A stretch of 64,000 nt of DNA from NCBI GenBank assembly GCA_017307165.1, contig JAFKGK010000003.1:620001-684000 (forward strand), read 5' to 3'. The notes under the pieces were generated by a model, which was not told the DNA's origin, did not search any database, and saw only the letters and a program-made list of their open reading frames with translations. The translations under genes and the position numbers were made by a program. This stretch comes from Candidatus Melainabacteria bacterium (GTDB taxonomy: Bacteria > Cyanobacteriota > Vampirovibrionia > Obscuribacterales > Obscuribacteraceae). Each line of letters starts with the position of its first letter. Positions within the stretch are counted from its first letter, which is position 1. Of the stretch, positions 52,909 through 62,466 are shown piece by piece.

Positions 52909-54144
52909 GTGCATGAAGGCTTTATCATATATTGCATGGATTTGGACCCGTCTCAATTTTGCCTCCCCCCGACCATCAGGTTTGCTTGCAGTCTTTGTGC
53001 TGCTTGTTGCCATCAGTGGCCTGTGCCTTTATCTCACAGCGACGCTGACCGCATTGCTGCGCATCTAGGGCGATCTCGTTCTGATCTGGGTTTTGCCGGC
53101 CTGCATCATGATCAGAGTACCCGTTTTTCCCTCACTCTACCGAGGGATGCAAGCGGTGCCTGCCGGTTTCTTGGGCCAGACAAAAGCTGCACTCTGCATG
53201 ATGCTTATGTCGATGATCTGCCAGTCAAACCAGCGATGTGCGCGGTTTTTCCTTATGGCTTTCTCCACTGCCCGGATGGCATATTTGTCTCGGTGTCCTT
53301 TGCCTCCACTGCTGTAATCCAAAATACCGGCAGCCTCTTATCCGAGGTCCCGGTGGACAGATTAGAGATGATTTATCGGCAGTATCAGGCTCTCGATACG
53401 CAAGCAGCAAAAAGATCGAAGGAATATTTTGCTGCCGAATCCATGGAGCTCGTGTCTGGGCTGGCTTTGCCTTTTGCTGAGTTTCGCCAATTAAACAATT
53501 TATTGCTGGATGATTTTGTAAAAAATGCAGCATGTTCAAGCAAAATCGATGCTGTGCAATTGATTGCAGGTTTTATGCAGCGCCTATGGCGTTTAGATCG
53601 TTTGTCCAATGCTAAATACGGCCTCGCCAAATGGCCAGGCTGCGCCTTCGAGCCCCAACAACTCGACAATCTATTGCTGTCGGGCCTGGCCGACCGATAC
53701 ATGCCGAATACGGGTTTTGGTGTTGATTTTGATCCTTATGGTCTTAAGTTGGTTCGGGGAGTGCAAGATGCGCTGACAACAAATGACTATGTTGGACGAG
53801 AGTATCGGGGCTCAAGCTATACAGCAAGTCATGAGGACTTTCAATCCGGATCCAAAATAGATGATCTTTTACTCCGATATTGTCTCGTCAAGATATATGG
53901 CCGCATATATTGCGGTATCGGATTTGGTGAATTATCTATGATGGCGGGACTCGGGCATTTGCTTTGTCTGGTCGTTCTGTTAAAAAATAGCGGGCTCTCT
54001 TATGAGGATGTGAGTCAATCTCTGAGGTTGATGGACGCTATACTCACAAATACACTCTACGATCGTGATTGCAGGTCGATGTTGGAGATATTTTTTCTAG
54101 ACCCCGACAGGCCGGCTAGGCTAAAATATAGCAATGCAAGATGA
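52909..54144 (+). CDS. YkgJ-type cysteine-cluster protein (zinc/iron-binding)
   Basis: 411 aa. The GTG at 52909 has GAGG five bases upstream; ATG 52936 is an alternative. Near the start is FACSLCAACCHQWPVPLS, the CxxCxxCC signature, with later cysteines in GACRFLGPDKSCTLHD and KPAMCAVFPYGF. This is the zinc/iron-chelating YkgJ family. The remaining 250 residues are helical and unfamiliar. Many YkgJ proteins have no known job. It overlaps the protease gene that follows by 11 bp. Confidence 0.85.
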   Translation: MHEGFIIYCMDLDPSQFCLPPTIRFACSLCAACCHQWPVPLSHSDADRIAAHLGRSRSDLGFAGLHHDQSTRFSLTLPRDASGACRFLGPDKSCTLHDAYVDDLPVKPAMCAVFPYGFLHCPDGIFVSVSFASTAVIQNTGSLLSEVPVDRLEMIYRQYQALDTQAAKRSKEYFAAESMELVSGLALPFAEFRQLNNLLLDDFVKNAACSSKIDAVQLIAGFMQRLWRLDRLSNAKYGLAKWPGCAFEPQQLDNLLLSGLADRYMPNTGFGVDFDPYGLKLVRGVQDALTTNDYVGREYRGSSYTASHEDFQSGSKIDDLLLRYCLVKIYGRIYCGIGFGELSMMAGLGHLLCLVVLLKNSGLSYEDVSQSLRLMDAILTNTLYDRDCRSMLEIFFLDPDRPARLKYSNAR

Positions 54145-55306
54145 AAGCCATGTCATCCTCGACCCTCAATTAAACCAAAGGTCCCCGTCACCTCCTATTG
54201 CTCTTTCTCTTGTGGCGATCTGCCTTGCCTCGGGGATATCGGCGCTTGCAGGTCTGGCCGTCGGTTATGTGGTGCTGCCGCACGCGCCCACTAGGAGTAG
54301 CCTTGCGCCTGATCTGGCCGCCGGGATAGATCAGATCTTTGGCGGTGATGCAAAAAACGCCTCTAAAAAGTTAAATGTCTTCAGGCCTGTGACAGCTATG
54401 GGGGCACAGGCGACAGTAAATATAGGCATTGCTTTTAATGGCGCAGGTGCATCAGCAGGTTTCTTTAATAAAAAACAGCCACCGCCTGCGGAGGCATCGG
54501 GTCTGATCGTGCGATCGGACGGCTATATTGTCACTAATGCTCACGTAGTAAAAGAGGCAGCCAAACTCACGGTCACCTTGGCAAATAAAAAAAACTATAT
54601 CGCCAAGGTAATCGCCGTAGATCCCTATAGCGATCTAGCTGTGATCAAGATCGACGCTCGGGACTTGCCGGTATTACCGTTTGCCGAGCAAGATACGGTT
54701 AGACCTGGTGATTGGGCCATTGCCATTGGTTCTCCCATGGGCTTCGATCATACTGTCACTACTGGTATCATAAGCAGTATCGATCGCTCGCTTGCCGATT
54801 TTAACAATCGAGTAGAGCTTATTCAGCATAGTGCGCCTCTCAATATGGGCAATTCGGGTGGACCATTGCTCGATATCCAAGGCCGGGTCATTGGGCTCAA
54901 TACTGCGATGCGTGCAGGTTCCAATGGTATCGGCTTTGCTACTCCGTCTCAAGTTGTGGCAGATGTAGTACGTAAACTCATTGCTGATGGTCGTGTTTCT
55001 CGACCGTATCTAGGCATCTATATGATCGATGTTGATCCTGAACGCGGTCGTAGCCTGACTTTGCCATCGCATCCGGTGGCGGTCAAGGTCGAAAGGGTGG
55101 CAACAGATGGACCGGGGGACAAGGCCGGCATACTCGTCAATGACACGATCGCCTTTATAGATGGCAAGCCAATTGTTTCGTCTCTAGACGTGCGTCGATC
55201 GATCCGGGATAGACAGCCTGGAGATGTAATCACCATCGGTCTGATCCGCAATGGTCAAAAAATAGAGCTCAAACTCACTCTGGGTGATTTTGCCAGTGTC
55301 CAATGA
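54134..55306 (+). CDS. HtrA/DegP-family serine protease with one PDZ
   Basis: 390 aa. Membrane-anchored by a helix near residues 22-48. Trypsin-like triad H137 (VTNAHVV), D167 (DPYSDLAVI) and S241 (GNSGGPLL). The PDZ domain (about 305-385) has RPYLGIYMI, AVKVERVATDGPGDKAGI and NDTIAFIDGKPI. Acts on misfolded envelope proteins. Translation likely coupled to the YkgJ gene. It cannot be split between DegP, DegQ and DegS by sequence alone. Confidence 0.92.
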   Translation: MQDESHVILDPQLNQRSPSPPIALSLVAICLASGISALAGLAVGYVVLPHAPTRSSLAPDLAAGIDQIFGGDAKNASKKLNVFRPVTAMGAQATVNIGIAFNGAGASAGFFNKKQPPPAEASGLIVRSDGYIVTNAHVVKEAAKLTVTLANKKNYIAKVIAVDPYSDLAVIKIDARDLPVLPFAEQDTVRPGDWAIAIGSPMGFDHTVTTGIISSIDRSLADFNNRVELIQHSAPLNMGNSGGPLLDIQGRVIGLNTAMRAGSNGIGFATPSQVVADVVRKLIADGRVSRPYLGIYMIDVDPERGRSLTLPSHPVAVKVERVATDGPGDKAGILVNDTIAFIDGKPIVSSLDVRRSIRDRQPGDVITIGLIRNGQKIELKLTLGDFASVQ

Positions 55307-55314
55307 TACTGGAT

Positions 55315-56532
55315 CTAATGTGGACGCATCATAAAATAAGCGATAGCCCCAAAGATGATCAGGATGATCACCGCAATCAGCCACATTGGTGCTGCGCCGA
55401 GCGTGTATAACTCTGCCTTTTCGGGACTCGGTCTCAGGCCCTTTTGACTCGAATGATCGTGAGGCATGAGTGGCTTGGGAGGAGTGCTAGGTGCATCAGT
55501 CTCACCCAGCGCGCCTCCAGAACCAAAGCTGGGGCGCTCAGGTTGCGCCTTGACGCTAGGAGTGGGAATAGCATCCAGATCTCCCCATTGACTGCCTCCG
55601 CCCCCGATGCTGTTTGCAGTTGCTGGAGCTGCGGACGCTGCTGGAGCTTGACTTGGAGTGATTGCCTTTTCTTGTGCAGGACTCGGCGGTATTATCTCGG
55701 GTTCTGTTTTTGCCTTGGGTGTAGGTATGGCATCCAGATCTCCCCATTTTGATTCGGCTTGATTTGTCGCTTGAGCGGTAGGTGCGGGAGTCGGTGCCGG
55801 GGCTGGAGCCTGAGTTTGAGCCGGCATGGCTGACATACCCTGTCGTGAAGCACCGGCTGATTGTCCTGGAGTAGGAATCGAATCGAGGTCTCCCCATCTA
55901 GAGCCTGACTGGCCTGCAGGTGAAGTTTGTTGTAGAGCCTGGGTCTGAGTGCTGGATGCGACGCCCACGCCTGGGTTGGCTCCCACATGTATTTCACCGG
56001 TGAGCTCTTGATTGTGCTTGACCGCACCAGGAGTCGGTATAGAATCAAGGTCGCCCCATTTTGAGCTCCCTGCAGTTTGCGAGCCAGGTTGAGCTGGCGC
56101 TGTTTGTGCTTGAGCGGCTTGTGCTTGAGCGGCTGGAGCGGTGGCTTGAGCTGGTGCTGCCACTCCAAGTTTTGCTGCCACTATTTTTAGTTGTACCTGG
56201 GCTGTGGCTTCTTCGAGGCATTCGAGTGCTCCAGCATTGAGCGAATACCGGATCGTCTCCGGATCCAGACCTCGTTTGGAGATAATGATGGGCAACTCTG
56301 GATGCACTTGCTTTGATTGGGCCATCAAGGTATAGCAAGCATCAGGCTCGTCGTTTAGATCCATCCAGACCAGCTTGACTCCGACCTTTATACCTTGCTC
56401 GATAGCCATCTGGCCATCTTGCTTAGATACAGTCGCGATATAGCGAAAACTGGAGTCTCCCTTGATGAGACTCTCGAGCCTTGTCTGCTGCTCGTCGTCA
56501 CCGTCGCAAATGAGGAGAGTTGGAATACTCAC
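55315..56532 (-). CDS. Receiver-like, membrane-anchored protein with four WGDLDxIPTP repeats
   Basis: 405 aa, GTG start with AAGGGG upstream. Residues 1-120 are a CheY-like fold (LLICDGDDE, D58 in VWMDLNDEPD, IIISKRG), but the conserved lysine near GALECLEE is E, so it may not switch normally; CpaE/TadZ proteins start similarly. Residues 125-380 are Ala/Pro/Gln-rich with four motif copies at W159, W213, W263 and W316, each WGDLD(S/A)IPTP. A single helix (383-401) near the C-terminus makes it tail-anchored. It lies 42 bases after the 947-aa gene. Confidence 0.8.
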   Translation of the reverse strand: MSIPTLLICDGDDEQQTRLESLIKGDSSFRYIATVSKQDGQMAIEQGIKVGVKLVWMDLNDEPDACYTLMAQSKQVHPELPIIISKRGLDPETIRYSLNAGALECLEEATAQVQLKIVAAKLGVAAPAQATAPAAQAQAAQAQTAPAQPGSQTAGSSKWGDLDSIPTPGAVKHNQELTGEIHVGANPGVGVASSTQTQALQQTSPAGQSGSRWGDLDSIPTPGQSAGASRQGMSAMPAQTQAPAPAPTPAPTAQATNQAESKWGDLDAIPTPKAKTEPEIIPPSPAQEKAITPSQAPAASAAPATANSIGGGGSQWGDLDAIPTPSVKAQPERPSFGSGGALGETDAPSTPPKPLMPHDHSSQKGLRPSPEKAELYTLGAAPMWLIAVIILIIFGAIAYFMMRPH

Positions 56533-56574
56533 GAATCAAGCCCCTTTCAAAAGCCTAGATATAGATCGTTTAGT

Positions 56575-59418
56575 TTACACCGTTGCAGGAGTTTGGAGAT
56601 TTGCTTCTAAAGAGAAGCCAAGCAGCTTGCCGTTTGTGTCGAGCAATTTGCGACGCATGTCATCGGTGCTCATGCTATTAGTCTCGGCATCTTTGAACAT
56701 CGCCAGCAATTGCATTGAAGACAGGATGCAAAGGTGTTTTTTGCTCGAAAAGTCTTGCACTGCACTCGAAAAATCTGCTTCCTGTCTTTCGTGCGGATGC
56801 TTGTCAAAAAATGTCTGTGCGATCAAGATGCCCTTTGGTTCTACCTCAAATTCGTCCCAGAATGAGATGACAGACTCGGCTAGTTGAGCCACTTCGGTAC
56901 GATTGGCTGCTCCCTGGCTCCGGACCATGCGAGCGATGGCCTCCATTTGGTCGCCACGACTGAGCCATAGCTCATTAGGATTGGTGCGAGAAGGTTGCAC
57001 CTGGTAGCCCAGACGAATGAAGACTTCTTGGGCTGCTGCCATCAGTCCTTCCTGCTCGCTGCTGAGTAATCTCGTCTTGAGCGATTCGAGAGTATTGATC
57101 TTATTTTCGAGCATCGATAGATGTGCTTGCATCTGTCTGACCTGCTCGGACATCTGTGTAAATTCGAGCTTCATTCCGTCCGCGTAGGAGAAAGAAAAAT
57201 TGGAGGTCCAGGCATGCGTATGGTTGGCAAATTCTTCCATTTTTTTGATCAATTCCTGTGGTTGCTTGGGTTGTACCGGCTCAAAATGACTCATATTGAG
57301 TGCTGGCATCGGAGCCGATTGAGGCACCGGCATCGGTGCTGTATCCGTAGTCGAAGCCGCCATCTGTTGAGGTTGCGATTGTGGTGCAGGTGCTGCCGCC
57401 AGATCAAGATCATGATCTGAGCTTATATCCACTGCTACCTCTGGTTCTTGCAATTGGCTTTGAGGTGCAACGGAGATTGCTTGTTCTGGTTGTTGTTCGG
57501 GCTCTTGCATGTCCAGACCAAGCAGCTCGCCTTGATAAGCAGGCTGGATGATCTCGCTTGCGAGTTGCAGCGCGGGGATCGACTCCTGAGTCTGAGTCTC
57601 GTCAAATTTGTCCGTAGCCATGGACATTGATTGTTCTATCTGGTTGACCAATTGCTCTGCCGCATTAAATGCTGGTGCTGCCGATGGTGGCGCTATATGT
57701 GCATTTTCTGCTACATCTGCAACATCGCTATGGATAAAGTTGGGAGAGACTGGAGGTTCGTTTTCATTTTGGGCTGCTTCCAGGTCAGAGAGGCCTGGCT
57801 TAGCAAATTCGAGACCTTTGAGGATATCGGAAATACGTGATGTCTTGCCTTCTGTTTGAGGTGGTTGAGACGACTCAGCCGGCATGGCGAGAGGAGCGGC
57901 ATGGGAGACGAGCGGTTGGGCGATCTCAGGAGCTAGACCGGAGGTCTGAGCATTGCCTGATTCTGAAAATGCTGGCTTGTAGTTGTCTACCTTGGGCATT
58001 TGTGGCTGACTTATAGAAGTAAGTGGTTGCGGTATGACTGGAGCCGATGGCGCCTCGGCCTGAGTTTGTTGTAGATCGGGTGCAAAAGCAGCAGGCTCTG
58101 GCATGCTCGGAGCTGGAGTGGCGTCTTGTCTTGTAGCCGTCTCGATCTGGTTGGCTTGTTGGACAAGTTGTCTTGCAGTCTCGGCAAATTGTGAAAGATC
58201 CATCTCTGCAGTAGCTTTTTTTAGCTCATAATTGTTGATGCGTGCGAGTTCGGGCTCTGGTGCCGAGGCCGGTGGAGCTTGACCGAGATCGAGATCTACT
58301 CCTACCTCTTGGGATACGCTGCGCAAAATGTCTTCTGCTGTGACGCGGACAGGTGTATTGCTGGTGGCTGCAGGCAAAGGCTCTTGCTGTGCCTGAGCTT
58401 GGGTGTCGGGGATGGGCATCCCAAACTCTTCGTCATCATCCATGGCATCGCTGGAAAAAAGAGATTTGAGTGCGCCTTTTGGAGCAGTCCTGCCTTCTTG
58501 CTTGTCGAGCGATGCATTGTCGTTCTCGTTGCTGGCAGTATCCTGTTCGGGCTTGCTGAGATCTTGCATTGTGCTTGCCTTTTGTGTTGCTGTGTCCTGG
58601 TTGTCTGCAGTAGAAGACATGTAAAACGCCGGGCCATCCGGCTTTGCTATGTTTGGCACTTCCTGATGTTGGATGTAGCCCTTGTCTATGGCATCGTTAT
58701 ACCAGCGATTGACGCCGTCCATTAAGAGTCGATCAAAGTCAGGCGAATAGGGCGCCGGTAAAAACACCACTTTGCCGCCATTGTCGCCAGCCCAAAACTG
58801 GGCGGATATGCATTTTTTTGCACCGGCCTGAGCCAAAACCGAATAATTGCTGCTCAAAAAGTCTGTCCTGATAATGGTGTTCCATTCGAGGCCAGTCTGT
58901 TGAAAATACTGAGCAAATTCGCAATCTGTGGAGGAGCCTTCTTCGGTTGGCTCGATCAGTCGACCATGACTGAGAGCGCTCATTTGACGCGAACCATTGT
59001 CTGGTGGATTTTTTTGCGCTGGCGCATACACCGACAGCCAATCGTAATTGTCTACGGATATGCTTGGTCCGGCCAGCACGAAGGGACGACAGAGAAAATA
59101 GACGAGGAGCCCGCCCTGGGACAAAAAGGGTATCAACTCCTCCAGACGGGCGTCAGATTCGTTGATGAGCTCCTGGATAAGGGCGTCATCGGGGACATTG
59201 AGTTGATTGACGCCTTCTTCTAGGAGCTGGTTGATACGCCTGGTCGGCTCCGGTCCCTTGTCAAAAAGGTGGAGCAAACTGACCGGATTGGCGATGATGG
59301 CCTGATAATTGTCTAGGGGCTTGGCTCTACCTATATTGAGATGATTTTCTTCGCCAAAACCAGGACAATTGAGTCTCAAGACCCTGTCAGCCGCGATCTG
59401 CCTCTTGCTATTGGTCAT
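56575..59418 (-). CDS. 947-residue protein with degenerate restriction-endonuclease-like C-terminus
   Basis: No signal peptide or membrane helix. N-terminal domain (about 10-250) is globular (IIANPVSLLHLFDKG, ELIPFLSQGGLLVYFLCRPFVLAGP). Residues 260-690 are Gln/Pro/Ala-rich and disordered. A coiled coil (about 720-790) precedes a C-terminal domain (about 790-925) that has the outline of a PD-(D/E)xK-type nuclease (GYQVQPS..NELW.SRGDQMEAIARM, EPKGILIAQTFFDKHPHERQ). At the expected E-x-K the text is ARMVRS, so catalysis may be lost. Partner of the WGDLD gene in one operon. Confidence 0.7.
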   Translation of the reverse strand: MTNSKRQIAADRVLRLNCPGFGEENHLNIGRAKPLDNYQAIIANPVSLLHLFDKGPEPTRRINQLLEEGVNQLNVPDDALIQELINESDARLEELIPFLSQGGLLVYFLCRPFVLAGPSISVDNYDWLSVYAPAQKNPPDNGSRQMSALSHGRLIEPTEEGSSTDCEFAQYFQQTGLEWNTIIRTDFLSSNYSVLAQAGAKKCISAQFWAGDNGGKVVFLPAPYSPDFDRLLMDGVNRWYNDAIDKGYIQHQEVPNIAKPDGPAFYMSSTADNQDTATQKASTMQDLSKPEQDTASNENDNASLDKQEGRTAPKGALKSLFSSDAMDDDEEFGMPIPDTQAQAQQEPLPAATSNTPVRVTAEDILRSVSQEVGVDLDLGQAPPASAPEPELARINNYELKKATAEMDLSQFAETARQLVQQANQIETATRQDATPAPSMPEPAAFAPDLQQTQAEAPSAPVIPQPLTSISQPQMPKVDNYKPAFSESGNAQTSGLAPEIAQPLVSHAAPLAMPAESSQPPQTEGKTSRISDILKGLEFAKPGLSDLEAAQNENEPPVSPNFIHSDVADVAENAHIAPPSAAPAFNAAEQLVNQIEQSMSMATDKFDETQTQESIPALQLASEIIQPAYQGELLGLDMQEPEQQPEQAISVAPQSQLQEPEVAVDISSDHDLDLAAAPAPQSQPQQMAASTTDTAPMPVPQSAPMPALNMSHFEPVQPKQPQELIKKMEEFANHTHAWTSNFSFSYADGMKLEFTQMSEQVRQMQAHLSMLENKINTLESLKTRLLSSEQEGLMAAAQEVFIRLGYQVQPSRTNPNELWLSRGDQMEAIARMVRSQGAANRTEVAQLAESVISFWDEFEVEPKGILIAQTFFDKHPHERQEADFSSAVQDFSSKKHLCILSSMQLLAMFKDAETNSMSTDDMRRKLLDTNGKLLGFSLEANLQTPATV

Positions 59419-59507
59419 GCTTGGGGTTTACCTTCCTGTTTACTCCAAGTCATATACCCAGATCTTAAAAACAGGCTAACCTTGAAAACCCTCGACAAAT
59501 AATGAGT

Positions 59508-59534
59508 AAAAAAAGGAGTGCCAGATGGCACTCC
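59508..59534 (-). terminator. Intrinsic terminator after the 59568 gene
   Basis: Minus strand: GGAGTGCC-ATCT-GGCACTCC followed by seven T. It isolates the 59568-59981 gene from the 947-aa gene. Confidence 0.9.
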
Positions 59535-59567
59535 TTTGGATAACTGATCGATATTTGTCAATGATTG

Positions 59568-59981
59568 TTAGTCGAGATCTTTGTCGAGGCTCATCGAGGC
59601 CAGGCAGAAAGGCTTTTCGACTGAATGTGAAAAGGCATTTTTGCCACCATAAAAGACGCCTTCGCCAGTGCCGACAATCACGCCTGCAGGCAGACCCATG
59701 ACCGATCCAAACATCATGGGTACCATGTGATCCTTACCACCGATCTTGTCGGCAAAGTTGCCTGTGTATTCGATGGTGCGGTTGGAGCTTTTTCTCATTA
59801 TGGCCACGGGAACGCCGACTACCAGACCGGTAGCGATCGAGGCAGCTTTGACGGGCATGAGTGCGACATTGGTGACCATGGACTTTGCGTCATCAGCCAT
59901 GGCTGGTGCCTGTGCCATAGACATAAGGGCTGCCATGGCAAACCCGAGAGCGCCGATTTTTTTAGTGTTGATCACTGCCAA
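59568..59981 (-). CDS. Small exported protein with glycine-zipper-like segments
   Basis: 137 aa with a signal peptide (ALGFAMAALMSMAQAPAMA). Two hydrophobic, Gly/Ala/Val-rich segments (AASIATGLVVGVPVAIM and FGSVMGLPAGVIVGTGEGVFYGG) could insert in or bind a membrane. Single-gene transcript with its own terminator. Function unknown. Confidence 0.65.
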   Translation of the reverse strand: MAVINTKKIGALGFAMAALMSMAQAPAMADDAKSMVTNVALMPVKAASIATGLVVGVPVAIMRKSSNRTIEYTGNFADKIGGKDHMVPMMFGSVMGLPAGVIVGTGEGVFYGGKNAFSHSVEKPFCLASMSLDKDLD

Positions 59982-60150
59982 ACCTCCAGCAGGTAAATAA
60001 TGAGAGAGAGAGCGGTACCGATAAGTTAAGACTTACGAGATACCATAAGAGACTTAATAATATCACTGTAAAGTTTCAAAAACGAGCCGTATTTGAGGCA
60101 AATAAGACCTAAACTAAGGTGGGTTATCATGTGCCTATATGGAGTCTGAG

Positions 60151-61389
60151 ATGCCGCATACGGATGGCGCTAAAAAAACCGTGTATCACCGCAAGGGCTT
60201 TGGTCTCAAGGATCAGGTACAAGTCGAGCTCAAAAAAGTATATGAGTCTGATCTCATAGCTGAGCTCAGGCAAAACGGCAATATGCTCACCAAAAACGGC
60301 ATCACTGTGCGTTTGGCCCAGGCATTTGGCTTTTGCTGGGGTGTTGATCGGGCAGTGTCAATGGCTTACGAGACGCGCAAGCACTTTCCCGACAAAAATA
60401 TCTGGATCACCAACGAGATCATTCATAATCCGGTGGTCAACAAAAACCTGCGTGAGATGGGGATCAACTTTATCTCCTGTGATGCACAAGGACGCAAGGA
60501 TTTTGCTCCTATTGGCAACGGAGATGTGGTCATTTTGCCTGCATTTGGTGCCTCAGTAGCAGAAATGCAACTGATAGAGGAAAAAGGTTGCGAGATCGTC
60601 GACACTACTTGTCCCTGGGTCTCTCGCGTCTGGGGGCGAGTAGCCAAATACGAGCAAGGTGATTTTACTGCCGTCATTCATGGCAAGCCCAATCACGAAG
60701 AAACCATTGCCACGAGCTCTAGAGCAAAAAATTATCTCATCGTGCGTAATCTAGACGAAGCAAAATGGGTGGCCGACTATATCTTGAATGGCCAAAACGA
60801 TCCGAGTGCCGAGCAAGAGTTTGTCTCTCGCTTTGCTCAATCGACTTCGCCTGGCTTTTCTCCGTCGCGACATCTAGAGCGCATTGGCGTAGCCAACCAA
60901 ACCACGATGCTAAAGGGCGAGACCGAGCAGATAGGCAAATTATTTGAAAATACGATGCTAGCAAAATATGGTCCGACGCATTTGCAAGAGCATTTTCTCA
61001 GTCCTGGTGACACTATTTGTGATGCTACGCAAGAAAGACAAGACGCTATGCTCGAAATGGTCGCCGAAAAATTGGACTTTATTATAGTCATTGGTGGCTT
61101 CAACTCATCGAATACCGGTCATTTGCAAGAAATTGCCGAGCATAGAGGTTTTAAGAGTTATCACATAGACGGTCCCGGCTGTATAGGGCCGGGCAATACC
61201 ATTGCCTTCAAGCCTCTCGATAGTGAGGGTGCGAATGAGTCCGACCTTTCTCGTCAAGACTGCTTTTTACCAGATGGTCCCGTTACTATCGGTATTACTG
61301 CTGGTGCATCAACTCCTGATCAGGTTGTTGCTGAGGTTCTGCAAAAACTCTTTGCATTAGCTGCCGAGCGCAAACAGGCGATACATTAA
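60151..61389 (+). CDS. ispH: 4-hydroxy-3-methylbut-2-enyl diphosphate reductase, cyanobacterial type
   Basis: Last enzyme of the MEP isoprenoid pathway, making IPP and DMAPP on a [4Fe-4S] cluster. Cysteines are in [19 protein letters not shown] and [13 protein letters not shown]. It has the long form seen in cyanobacteria and plants, with YHRKGFG near the start and [19 protein letters not shown] 60151 has GGAG six bases upstream; an ATG four codons earlier (60139) is also possible. It ends directly before hemE (no gap), forming an operon with the heme genes. Confidence 0.95.
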   Translation: MPHTDGAKKTVYHRKGFGLKDQVQVELKKVYESDLIAELRQNGNMLTKNGITVRLAQAFGFCWGVDRAVSMAYETRKHFPDKNIWITNEIIHNPVVNKNLREMGINFISCDAQGRKDFAPIGNGDVVILPAFGASVAEMQLIEEKGCEIVDTTCPWVSRVWGRVAKYEQGDFTAVIHGKPNHEETIATSSRAKNYLIVRNLDEAKWVADYILNGQNDPSAEQEFVSRFAQSTSPGFSPSRHLERIGVANQTTMLKGETEQIGKLFENTMLAKYGPTHLQEHFLSPGDTICDATQERQDAMLEMVAEKLDFIIVIGGFNSSNTGHLQEIAEHRGFKSYHIDGPGCIGPGNTIAFKPLDSEGANESDLSRQDCFLPDGPVTIGITAGASTPDQVVAEVLQKLFALAAERKQAIH

Positions 61390-62466
61390 ATGGGCAATCT
61401 CGACGACTCACTTTTTATCAGGACACTCAATCGCCAAAAGACCGAGCGGACACCGATCTGGTTGCTGAGACAGGCCGGGCGATATCAGCCGGAGTATCGA
61501 GCGATCCGCGAGAAAGTCGATTTTCTCACTCTTTGCAAAACTCCCCAATTGGCCGCTCAGGTGACTACTTTTGCTTGCGATCAGCTAGAGACTGATGCCG
61601 CAATTATTTTTGCCGATATCTTGTTGCCACTCGAGCCCCTTGGGGCAGGTTTGAGATTTGCTAAGGGTGATGGTCCTGTGATAGATCATCCAGTTGCAGA
61701 TGAGGCTTCGCTAGCTAGACTGGTAGATTTTAGCTGTGACGAGCATCTCCACTTTGTCGCTGAGGCGATCGAGATATTTGTCAGAGAGAGGCCGCGCATG
61801 CCTCTCATTGGTTTTGCCGGTGCACCTTTTACACTGGCAAGTTACCTTATCGAAGGTGGATCATCACGTAGCTTTGATAAGACCAAGACATTTATGTACA
61901 GACGGCCCGACCTTTTTGAGAGCTTGATGCAGCGTCTTACTCTCATCACAATCGATTATCTCCAGATGCAGCAAAAGGCAGGTGCGCATTGCTTGATGCT
62001 CTTTGATAGCTGGGTTGGTGCGCTCGATCGTTATGACTTTGCCAGGCATGTAGAGCCCCATGCCACAAAAATAATTGCTGCTGTCAATGCCATGCGAATC
62101 CCCTCTATTTATTTTGGTACCGCCACAGGCGGCATGCTCGACCTCATGTCAGCCACAAAGGCTACATGTATCGGTGTGGATTGGCGATCCGATTTATCGC
62201 AGGCCTGGCGCATGATCGGACACGATCGAGCCGTGCAGGGCAATCTCGAGCCATTGACCTTGCTTGCCGACAAGGATGTGATTGTCGACAAGGTGCAGGC
62301 AGTGCTAGATCAATCGCAGATGCGGCCGGGACATATTTTTAATCTAGGGCACGGCATTATGAAAGAGACCGACCCAGATAAGGCGCGCTATCTAGTCGAT
62401 CTGGTCAAAGAACTCAGTACACGCAAAATAGAAGAGCTCTCCCGCTCGGGACAAGGTGCAAGATGA
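61390..62466 (+). CDS. hemE: Uroporphyrinogen decarboxylase
   Basis: 358 aa, full length. Converts uroporphyrinogen III to coproporphyrinogen III. Signature WLLRQAGRYQPEYR at the start, FADILLPLEPLG, GFAGAPFTLASYLIEGG and FNLGHGIMKETDPD. The stop overlaps the next gene by 4 bp. Confidence 0.97.
   Translation: MGNLDDSLFIRTLNRQKTERTPIWLLRQAGRYQPEYRAIREKVDFLTLCKTPQLAAQVTTFACDQLETDAAIIFADILLPLEPLGAGLRFAKGDGPVIDHPVADEASLARLVDFSCDEHLHFVAEAIEIFVRERPRMPLIGFAGAPFTLASYLIEGGSSRSFDKTKTFMYRRPDLFESLMQRLTLITIDYLQMQQKAGAHCLMLFDSWVGALDRYDFARHVEPHATKIIAAVNAMRIPSIYFGTATGGMLDLMSATKATCIGVDWRSDLSQAWRMIGHDRAVQGNLEPLTLLADKDVIVDKVQAVLDQSQMRPGHIFNLGHGIMKETDPDKARYLVDLVKELSTRKIEELSRSGQGAR

Noticed and set aside
56575..59418. 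Active restriction enzyme / defence island
   Set aside because: The E-x-K residues seem lost and there is no methyltransferase or helicase nearby.
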